From: Phycisphaerae bacterium
GTDB taxonomy: Bacteria; Planctomycetota; Phycisphaerae; Sedimentisphaerales; Anaerohalosphaeraceae
Direction: 5' to 3'
Length of the DNA: 6,708 nt
NCBI GenBank assembly: GCA_007121565.1
Contig: SKKI01000010.1
Location: forward strand, 1 to 6,708
Part shown: positions 1 through 4,934 of the stretch, in pieces
How positions within the stretch are numbered: position 1 is the first letter of the stretch
Layout of the letters: each line of letters opens with the position of its first letter
Made by a program: the position numbers and the translations under genes
The notes under the pieces: model-generated
The model's database searches: none
What the model was told of the DNA's origin: nothing
The model's input: only the letters and a program-made list of their open reading frames with translations

Positions 1-175
1 CGCTGAGGGTCCCCTTGCACACCAGCATCACACTGCCGTGCTGGGCCGCGGCCAGCGCCGCCCGCAAACCGGCAATCCCCGCACCGATCACCAGGACATC
101 CGTAAACACCTGCTGCGTCGCTGTCGTATCCACCCCCGTCAAATACCGCCGTATCTCAACTTGTCGCGTTGGCAT
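1..175 (-). CDS. nadB: L-aspartate oxidase, N-terminal part (cut by left window edge)
   Basis: Only the first 58 codons are present. The ATG is at 173-175, with a minus-strand AAGG ribosome binding site (184-187) eight bases upstream. After about 25 residues comes a beta strand and an FAD dinucleotide-binding loop, DVLVIGAGIAGLRAAL, with GAGIAG at residues 31-36. A second strand, VMLVCKG, is followed by the start of the TLS segment. This layout fits the fumarate reductase/aspartate oxidase flavoprotein family. The short leader with RRYL and the CKGTLS segment favour L-aspartate oxidase, which oxidises aspartate to iminoaspartate for quinolinate and NAD synthesis with NadA. A succinate dehydrogenase/fumarate reductase flavoprotein cannot be excluded because the substrate-binding and capping regions lie outside the window. 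The gene is separated from the miniprotein ORF by 255 bp and probably has its own promoter. Confidence 0.72.
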   Translation of the reverse strand, partial: MPTRQVEIRRYLTGVDTTATQQVFTDVLVIGAGIAGLRAALAAAQHGSVMLVCKGTLS

Positions 176-197
176 TGTAGGTACCTTGAAATTAAAA

Positions 198-226
198 ATT
201 CAAATAAAAATTAAACTTTAGATCAA
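198..226 (-). promoter_or_regulatory. Weak candidate promoter for nadB
   Basis: On the minus strand, a TTGATC box (221-226) and a TTGAAT box (198-203) are separated by 17 bases, within a very AT-rich stretch just upstream of the nadB start. The -10 box is a poor match to TATAAT. The spacing and position are right, but AT-rich DNA yields such matches by chance. Confidence 0.2.
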
Positions 227-345
227 AAAACTGAGGCTAAAAATATTCATGTTGAAAATCCCAATCAAATCGTTCCAGCCAAACAGAAGCCATCTTCTAC
301 TAATGTGTGTCTCATTGTCATTTTGGGGTTTCATCTTTAAAGCAT

Positions 346-390
346 CACGGGCTTGGCAACCCGTGAACACGGCCAGAAGGGCCGTGCTAC
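346..390 (-). repeat. Pair of interspersed palindromic hairpin repeats
   Basis: Two stem-loops lie two bases apart. The first has CACGGG (346-351) pairing with CCCGTG (360-365) around an 8-base loop. The second has CACGGCC (368-374) pairing with GGCCGTG (380-386) around a 5-base loop, and its minus-strand flank reads GTAG. The second matches the hairpins at 1467-1557 in stem, loop length and flank, giving an approximate family consensus of GTRRCAYGGSC, five bases, GSCCRYG. They lie between the miniprotein ORF and nadB. No T-run follows on either strand, so these are not typical intrinsic terminators. They look like REP-type dispersed elements. Confidence 0.75.
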
Positions 391-430
391 AAATACATAT
401 TCCTATGCTATTAAATCTTTCCCAAAAGTG

Positions 431-541
431 TTAATGTCTCAATGGAGCCTGCATCATTGTCATGAGTAACGAGATTAGATAAATAATTAAAAACACTAGG
501 ATCATGACAAACACAAATACATGCACCTTACTGAATTTCAT
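431..541 (-). CDS. Predicted 36-residue single-span membrane miniprotein
   Basis: This ORF runs from ATG (539-541) to TAA (431-433). AGGA (547-550) is a good Shine-Dalgarno sequence five bases before the ATG. The peptide begins MKFSKVH, continues as an almost uninterrupted hydrophobic stretch of about 22 residues (roughly 8-29, rich in V, F, I and L), and ends TMMQAPLRH. That layout, a short basic N terminus, one membrane helix and a short polar basic tail, is typical of small inner-membrane proteins. It starts 84 bp after the bioD stop on the same strand and could be read from the bioD transcript. I recognise no family. AT-rich DNA readily encodes hydrophobic peptides, so a chance ORF remains possible, but the ribosome binding site and the clean start and stop argue for a real gene. 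Confidence 0.5.
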   Translation of the reverse strand: MKFSKVHVFVFVMILVFLIIYLISLLMTMMQAPLRH

Positions 542-625
542 AATCTTCCTAAGAATCAAAGACAGCTATTAGAGAAATAAAATGCAACACATCTATTGTA
601 TTCCTTTGCCGTTAATTTTTTCCCT

Positions 626-1372
626 TTAACTTTTACTCAGCGCGTCCCAGTCGCACAGGGTCATGGCTTCGAGGACGGCCGGGCCGAGGTGAAGGGCCTC
701 GACGCTGCTGTCCTCGTCGTAGGGCACGACGGTCAGGACGTGGGTTCGGCCGCAGCGGGCGATGGTTTCGGGGCCGGTCTCTTCGGCAATGTCCGCCGTG
801 GCCGCGTTGTAGCCGTTGATGACCACGCCGGCAACGGGCAATCCGGCTGCCCGGACCGCGGCCAGCGTCAGCAGCGTATGGTTGATCGTGCCCAGCCCCG
901 GGCGGGCGACAATGACCGTCGGCAGATCCATCGCCGCGGCCACATCGAGAATCGTCACCTGCTCTGTCAGCGGCACCAGCGCCCCGCCGATGCCCTCGAC
1001 CAGCACCACATCGCACGTCTGGGCCAGATAGCGGTACGCCGCAGCTATCGCCTCAAAATCCACCTCGCGCCGTTCAATCTCGGCGCACACGATCGGCGCC
1101 GCCGGGGTCTTGTAGCATACCGGCGTAATGACCGACAGCGGATAATCCGTCTCGGCGCAGACGGCCAGAAATTCGGCATCCGCACTGACCAGCCCCTCGC
1201 GATCATGCCGACAGCCGCTGGCGACCGGCTTAAGCACGCCGACCTTCCTGCCCGCCTGCCGCAACAGCCGCGCAATCGCCCCGGTGACCAGCGTCTTGCC
1301 GACCTCGGTATCCGTGGCGGTGATAAACAGCCCCGGCGAGCGGGGCACATCTGCAAAATATTCCGACAGCAT
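626..1372 (-). CDS. bioD: ATP-dependent dethiobiotin synthetase BioD
   Basis: This 248-residue cytoplasmic enzyme closes the ureido ring of dethiobiotin from 7,8-diaminopelargonate, CO2 and ATP, the penultimate step of biotin synthesis. The P-loop is ITATDTEVGKT (residues 17-27). The LKPVASG segment (48-54) holds the substrate/carboxylate-binding lysine of the family. VEGIGG (125-130) and the following VPL match the conserved VEGAGG motif. Later segments, VIVARPGLGTINHTLLT and VAGVVING, are also typical. The first P-loop glycine (TGTDT in Escherichia coli) is alanine here. Length is normal for the family (about 220-250). The ATG at 1372 is supported by a GAGG ribosome binding site seven bases upstream. 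No other biotin gene is in the window, so it appears unlinked to bioABF. A perfect 14-bp palindrome lies about 70 bp upstream. Confidence 0.95.
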   Translation of the reverse strand: MLSEYFADVPRSPGLFITATDTEVGKTLVTGAIARLLRQAGRKVGVLKPVASGCRHDREGLVSADAEFLAVCAETDYPLSVITPVCYKTPAAPIVCAEIERREVDFEAIAAAYRYLAQTCDVVLVEGIGGALVPLTEQVTILDVAAAMDLPTVIVARPGLGTINHTLLTLAAVRAAGLPVAGVVINGYNAATADIAEETGPETIARCGRTHVLTVVPYDEDSSVEALHLGPAVLEAMTLCDWDALSKS

Positions 1373-1440
1373 TGTTCGACCTCTACAAGGACTGGCAAAA
1401 ATTCGAAAAAAGGATTGGAATCAGCCAGTTCGCAACCCTT

Positions 1441-1454
1441 ACACTGTACAGTGT
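1441..1454. promoter_or_regulatory. 14-bp perfect palindrome upstream of bioD
   Basis: ACACTGTACAGTGT is a perfect inverted repeat with no spacer, 69-82 bp before the bioD start codon and about 100 bp after the hypF stop. Its size and position suit an operator for a dimeric repressor acting on bioD. It does not match the BirA operator patterns I know (TTGTTAAC-type arms with a long spacer), and I see no good -35/-10 pair next to it. Confidence 0.3.
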
Positions 1455-1466
1455 TTTACGTGTTTC

Positions 1467-1557
1467 GTGGCATGGCCATCCTGGCCATGATTTATTTTAT
1501 CTCACGGGCAAGATGCCCGTGCCACGTGTTATTTCGCGGGCAGGATGCCCGTGTTAC
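1467..1557. repeat. Cluster of three palindromic hairpin repeats in the hypF-bioD spacer
   Basis: Three related stem-loops are present. The first is CATGGCC (1471-1477) with GGCCATG (1483-1489), loop ATCCT on the plus strand. The second is CACGGGC (1503-1509) with GCCCGTG (1515-1521). The third is CGCGGGC (1535-1541) with GCCCGTG (1547-1553). Read on the minus strand, the second and third have GTGG and GTAA flanks and loops ATCTT and ATCCT. The first has the same flank and loop on the plus strand, so it is inverted relative to the others. All match the hairpins at 346-390. The third unit overlaps the hypF stop codon. A T-rich stretch follows the first hairpin on the plus strand, but no minus-strand hairpin is followed by a T-run. 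Confidence 0.85.
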
Positions 1558-3866
1558 GATTTTTCCAGCATCGCTGCGGCGATGGCGGCCTGGCCCAGGG
1601 CGATGCCGCCGTCGTTGGCGGGGGTGCGACGCTTCCATAATACACAAAACCCGTCGTTTTTCAACTGTCTTATCAGGCGCCGGGCCAGGGTGCGGTTGCA
1701 GAAGACCCCGCCGCCCAGGGCGACCTCATGGATGCCCGTCCGGGCGCGGGCTTTTTGGGCCAATTGCCATAAGGCATCGCAGACGGCGTTGTGAAAGCGC
1801 GTCGCGATGATGCCGGTCTCCGTGCCGCGGCGTACATCCTCAATCATCCCGTCAAGAACAGGCTCATACTGCCACTGCCAAACCTCACTGCCGTGCTGCG
1901 CAAAGGCGACCGGGTAGGCGTCCTCTACGCCGGGACGGGTCATCGCCTCCAGTCCCATCGGCAGCTCGGCCTCAAAGCGATTATGCGTCCCAACCCCGCA
2001 CACCGCCGCGGCCGCGTCAAACAGCCGCCCCAGGCTCGACGTCGGCACAACATTAAGTCCTTTTTCAATCTGCATACACACCAACTTCAATTTGTCCGCA
2101 TCCGGCTCGATGCGGCTAAGTCTGTCCAGATATGGCTCAATCGCCGAAAATCTTCCCTGCGGCGAAAGCAGCCCGACCAGCGGGCGGATCGCCTCTGTGG
2201 CTGCTTTGTCGCCGCCGGCCAGCGGAAAGTATGCCAAATGCCCGAACCGCGAAAACGCCGTCAGCGACGCGATCAAACACTCACACCCCCAGACCGCCGC
2301 GTCGGTGCCGTAGCCGGTCCCGTCGGCGACCAGCCCGATGACCGGCCCGTCGTGATGGTGCTCGGCCAGCGCCGCCGCGACATGTGCCCAGTGGTGCTGC
2401 ACACGAATCAGCGGCTCGACCTTGAGACGCTCGGCAAACTGCGACGACAAATACCCCGGATGCAGGTCGCACACCACCGCCCTCGGCGTCGCCTCAAAGA
2501 GCTGCTGAAAATGCGCAACGGATTTGACATAATGCCGATACGACCGCCCCTCGGCCAGATCGCCGATGTGCTCGCTGAGCAAGTACTGATCGCCTTTGAC
2601 AAAGCAGAACGTATTTTTCAAATCCGCCCCGGCCGCGAAGATGATGCGTTCGCTCGGCGCGGGGCGATACAGCGGTTCGGGCACAAACCCCCGCGCCCGT
2701 CGCAGCAGTGTCCCGTGACCGTCTATGACGTGCATCACCGAATCATCGGCCTGCCGAAAAATCGCCCGGTCATGCATCAAAAAGGCGTCGGCAATCTCGC
2801 CCAACTCCTCAAGGGCCTGCGTATTGTCGCAGATCAGCGGCTCTTCGGAAAAATTCGCACTGGTCATCACCAGCACCGACACCCCCGCCTCGGCAAAGAG
2901 CAGATAATGCAACGGGGCATAACACAGCATAAACCCAAAGCGATCCGTCCCCTGGGCCACCGACGGGGCAATGGCGGCGTCCGTTTTTTTATCCAGCAGT
3001 ACAATCGGCCGCTGTGGACCGGCCAGCAGTTCCTCGGCGACCGTGTCGGTCTGTGCATGCTGCCGCACGGTCTGGATATCGGCGGCCATCATCGCAAACG
3101 GCTTGGCTTGTCGGCGTTTTCGCTGCCGCAGTCGCCGCACCGCCTCGTCGTTGAGCGCATCGACCGCCAGGTGAAACCCGCCGATGCCCTTGATCGCCAC
3201 GATTTTGCCGTCTCGCAGCAGCGCCGCGGCCTGAGCAATCGCCTCGTCCGAAGCGTCCTGAAGCGTTTGGCCGTCGCTGCCGGCCAGCCACACCCGCGGC
3301 CCGCAGGCCGCACACGCCACCGGCTGAGCGTGAAACCGCCGGTCGGCCACATCTTCGTACTGTCCACGGCAGCGATCACACAACGCAAAGTCGGCCATCG
3401 TCGTGTTCGGCCGGTCATAGGGAATCGATTTGATAATCGTATACCGCGGCCCGCAGTGCGTACAGGTGATAAACGGATAGCGATACCGAAAGTCGCCGGC
3501 ATCGTTCATCTCGGCCAGGCACGCCGCACAGACCGCCGTATCAGGCATGACCCCGGCGATGGCCGCGCCGCCGGCATCGCTTTGAACGATACAAAAGTCT
3601 GTTTCACCCTCAACTGCGTCAATCCTCTCGGCCGTACACCGGTCCACCTGCATCAGCGCCGGATAATCCTCTGCCCGGCCATTGCTCAGGGCCGCGGAAA
3701 ATGCGTCCACCGCCGGGGCCGGGCCCTGTACTTCTATCCAGACCCCGGCCGCATCATTGCGCACCAGGCCCGTCAGCGCCTGCCGCTGCGCCTGCCGATA
3801 GACCCACGGCCGGCAGCCCACGCCCTGAACCCTGCCGAAAAGTTGGAAACGCACGCGTTTGACCAC
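1554..3866 (-). CDS. hypF: Carbamoyltransferase HypF, [NiFe]-hydrogenase maturation
   Basis: HypF uses carbamoyl phosphate and ATP to make the carbamoyl-adenylate and transfer the carbamoyl group to the C-terminal cysteine of HypE, the source of the cyanide ligands of [NiFe]-hydrogenase. All domains are present in 770 residues, a usual length. The acylphosphatase domain (1-95) has GRVQGVGCRP, with likely catalytic R19 and N37. Two C4 zinc fingers use C113/C116/C135/C138 and C163/C166/C185/C188, including RRFHAQP. The YrdC-like domain (about 205-390) has KGIGGFH and MTSANFSEEP. The Kae1-like domain has HHWAH (491-495), DGTGYGTD (515-522), ALGGGVFCN (716-724) and NDGGIALGQ. Two cysteines stand out: C18 where phenylalanine is usual, and C528 in WGCE where WGGE is usual. 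The start is GTG at 3866; no upstream in-frame start is visible and the ribosome binding site is weak. No other hyp gene or hydrogenase gene lies nearby. Confidence 0.97.
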   Translation of the reverse strand: MVKRVRFQLFGRVQGVGCRPWVYRQAQRQALTGLVRNDAAGVWIEVQGPAPAVDAFSAALSNGRAEDYPALMQVDRCTAERIDAVEGETDFCIVQSDAGGAAIAGVMPDTAVCAACLAEMNDAGDFRYRYPFITCTHCGPRYTIIKSIPYDRPNTTMADFALCDRCRGQYEDVADRRFHAQPVACAACGPRVWLAGSDGQTLQDASDEAIAQAAALLRDGKIVAIKGIGGFHLAVDALNDEAVRRLRQRKRRQAKPFAMMAADIQTVRQHAQTDTVAEELLAGPQRPIVLLDKKTDAAIAPSVAQGTDRFGFMLCYAPLHYLLFAEAGVSVLVMTSANFSEEPLICDNTQALEELGEIADAFLMHDRAIFRQADDSVMHVIDGHGTLLRRARGFVPEPLYRPAPSERIIFAAGADLKNTFCFVKGDQYLLSEHIGDLAEGRSYRHYVKSVAHFQQLFEATPRAVVCDLHPGYLSSQFAERLKVEPLIRVQHHWAHVAAALAEHHHDGPVIGLVADGTGYGTDAAVWGCECLIASLTAFSRFGHLAYFPLAGGDKAATEAIRPLVGLLSPQGRFSAIEPYLDRLSRIEPDADKLKLVCMQIEKGLNVVPTSSLGRLFDAAAAVCGVGTHNRFEAELPMGLEAMTRPGVEDAYPVAFAQHGSEVWQWQYEPVLDGMIEDVRRGTETGIIATRFHNAVCDALWQLAQKARARTGIHEVALGGGVFCNRTLARRLIRQLKNDGFCVLWKRRTPANDGGIALGQAAIAAAMLEKS

Positions 3867-3998
3867 GATATTTGTAGGTGTCCCTGAAAAAATTTAAGCC
3901 GTCTCTTAACTATCGACCGATAATATCGCCTTCCGAATCGAAAAATGACAGGTTCTTGAAAAAAAGTTAAATTTCCTTAATCTTTTCTTTTTATTTTC

Positions 3999-4027
3999 TT
4001 GAAAAACACACGTCCTGCTGTTATAAT
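3999..4027 (+). promoter_or_regulatory. Near-consensus sigma70-type promoter, plus strand
   Basis: TTGAAA (3999-4004) and TATAAT (4022-4027) are separated by exactly 17 bases: five of six matches at -35, six of six at -10, and ideal spacing. The upstream DNA (3955-3998) is rich in A and T tracts, as in an UP element. Transcription would start near 4034 and run right, against the direction of every recognised gene. The first ORF downstream is the 29-codon reading frame at 4073. Confidence 0.6.
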
Positions 4028-4049
4028 AAACATCAGAATCGAACAGCAA
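4020..4049 (-). promoter_or_regulatory. Candidate minus-strand promoter for hypF
   Basis: On the minus strand, TTGCTG (4044-4049) and TATAAC (4020-4025) are separated by 18 bases. The -10 matches the consensus at five of six positions but the -35 at only three. It would give a leader of about 145 bases before the hypF GTG. The -10 boxes of this and the plus-strand promoter overlap, so the two would compete. No better hypF promoter is visible closer to the gene. Confidence 0.25.
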
Positions 4050-4072
4050 AAAAAACGTACCGGGGACAGACA

Positions 4073-4162
4073 ATGATAGCCGCAAAAAGCATTCGATTTT
4101 ACCGCATCAAAGAAGCCGGCCGCGGCCCGCCGGAAAACCAACCGGAACCGTATCGCCTTTGA
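4073..4162 (+). CDS. Putative 29-residue basic peptide downstream of a strong promoter
   Basis: An ATG at 4073 follows a GGGGA Shine-Dalgarno sequence (4062-4066) with a six-base gap, and the frame ends at TGA (4160-4162). The predicted transcription start from the promoter at 3999-4027 is about 40 bases upstream, so promoter, leader, ribosome binding site and ORF are properly spaced. The peptide starts MIAAKSIRFYRIKEAG, is rich in arginine and lysine, and has a proline-rich tail ending PEPYRL. There is no membrane segment and no resemblance I recognise. It may be a short expressed protein, a leader peptide, or a chance ORF in a small RNA. Confidence 0.35.
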   Translation: MIAAKSIRFYRIKEAGRGPPENQPEPYRL

Positions 4163-4192
4163 ACCGCGCCCCCTATCTTACAGGAAATGACC

Positions 4193-4369
4193 ATGACCTG
4201 TGACCCAAAAAATAAATTCCAACCCATATCTCAAATACGACTCACTCCACCGCCCGGCACGCTGCGAACCCGAGACCCGCCGACCCATCAACAAACAGTA
4301 ACGCCCGAGCAGCCCCCTGAATCCTTTCTCAAAATGCCGTGCGGCCGAGGATGGCGTCCTGCAGGATAG
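4193..4369 (+). CDS. Weakly supported 58-codon ORF overlapping the 3' end of recR
   Basis: This frame starts at ATG 4193, seven bases after AGGA (4182-4185); an in-frame ATG at 4187 is too close to that site. It lies 30 bp after the 29-codon ORF and could share its transcript. The product begins MTCDPKNKF and is rich in proline and threonine, with no domain I can name and low apparent complexity. The last 41 bp run antisense into the 3' end of recR. The overlap and the composition argue against it, so it is listed mainly to describe the spacer. No tRNA, SRP RNA, 6S RNA or RNase P RNA signature is visible here, and no clear terminator follows recR. Confidence 0.15.
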   Translation: MTCDPKNKFQPISQIRLTPPPGTLRTRDPPTHQQTVTPEQPPESFLKMPCGRGWRPAG

Positions 4370-4931
4370 AGGCGGCGGCAAATTCGATGCTGGAGCCGGT
4401 CGGCAGGCCGCGGGCCAATCGCGTCACCTTCACGTCCATATTGCCAAGCAGCGAGTGAATGTACAGCGCTGTGCCGTCGCCTTCGAGGTTGGGATTGGTC
4501 GCCATGACGACCTCGCTGACGCCGCCGGCGCGGAGACGTTTGATCAGCGCGTCAATGGTCAAATCGTCCGGCTCGATTCCCTCCAGCGGGGCGATATGCC
4601 CGTTGAGGACATGATAGACCCACCGGCACAGGCCGGTTTTTTCCAGCCCGATTACATCCTTGGGCTGCTCGACCACACAGATCACGCCATGCTCGCGGCC
4701 GGGATCGCCGCAGATCGCGCACACATCCGCCTCGGCCAGATTGTAGCAGATGCGACACTGGTGAATGTTGTGTTTGACATCGCCGATCGCCTCGGCCAGC
4801 GCCAGGGCCTCTTGAGGCTCGGCCTTAAGGATATGAAACGCCAGCCGCTCGGCAGTCTTGGGGCCGATGCCCGGTAGCTTGCCGAACTGTTCGATCAGTT
4901 CGTTGAGACTTTTGGTATAAGCAGGGTTCAT
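4329..4931 (-). CDS. recR: Recombination mediator protein RecR
   Basis: RecR works with RecO (and RecF) to load RecA on SSB-coated single-stranded DNA during gap repair. The 200-residue protein has the full family layout. A helix-hairpin-helix DNA-binding segment, LPGIGPKTAERLAFHIL, covers residues 19-35. A C4 zinc finger uses C59, C62, C71 and C74. A Toprim domain begins near residue 83 with ICVVEQPKD and includes YHVLNGHIAPLEGI. The C-terminal segment TRLARGLPTGSSIEFA matches the conserved RecR tail. Length equals the usual 195-205. The ATG at 4931 is three bases after the dnaX stop, and its ribosome binding site GGAG lies inside the end of dnaX, so the two genes should be co-transcribed and perhaps translationally coupled. 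The small ybaB/ebfC gene often found between dnaX and recR is absent. Confidence 0.97.
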   Translation of the reverse strand: MNPAYTKSLNELIEQFGKLPGIGPKTAERLAFHILKAEPQEALALAEAIGDVKHNIHQCRICYNLAEADVCAICGDPGREHGVICVVEQPKDVIGLEKTGLCRWVYHVLNGHIAPLEGIEPDDLTIDALIKRLRAGGVSEVVMATNPNLEGDGTALYIHSLLGNMDVKVTRLARGLPTGSSIEFAAASILQDAILGRTAF

Positions 4932-4934
4932 ACG

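Noticed and set aside
249..434. A 61-codon plus-strand frame in the bioD-nadB gap.
   Set aside because: It has no good ribosome binding site and reads through the hairpin repeat pair, which supplies much of its C-terminal half.
1471..1500. A hairpin followed by a T-rich stretch on the plus strand, resembling an intrinsic terminator.
   Set aside because: No plus-strand gene ends here, the T-run is interrupted by A residues, and the hairpin is better explained as a member of the repeat family.
1467..1557. A possible CRISPR array from several similar repeats.
   Set aside because: Units are short palindromes in mixed orientation, with irregular spacing of 9-13 bases. There are no constant spacers and no cas genes.
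1372..1794. A 140-codon plus-strand frame starting at TTG.
   Set aside because: It is translated largely from the palindromic repeats and the antisense 3' end of hypF, with no ribosome binding site or domain.
596..1810. A 404-codon plus-strand open frame opposite bioD.
   Set aside because: It is antisense to a clear BioD with all its motifs, its product is Arg/Gly/His-rich with no domain, and it crosses the hairpin repeats.
1791..3887. A 698-codon plus-strand open frame opposite hypF.
   Set aside because: It mirrors the codon bias of the GC-rich hypF. The minus frame has every HypF motif, while this frame gives an Arg/Pro/His-rich product with no recognisable domain.
3955..4000. A- and T-rich tracts as an origin or a terminator.
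   Set aside because: There are no DnaA boxes or iterons and no stable stem. They are more likely upstream promoter sequence.
4228..4246. A 13-base match to the core of the phage T7 promoter (AATACGACTCACT).
   Set aside because: It lacks the TATAGGG initiation part that T7 RNA polymerase needs, and no phage genes are nearby. Coincidence is the simplest reading.
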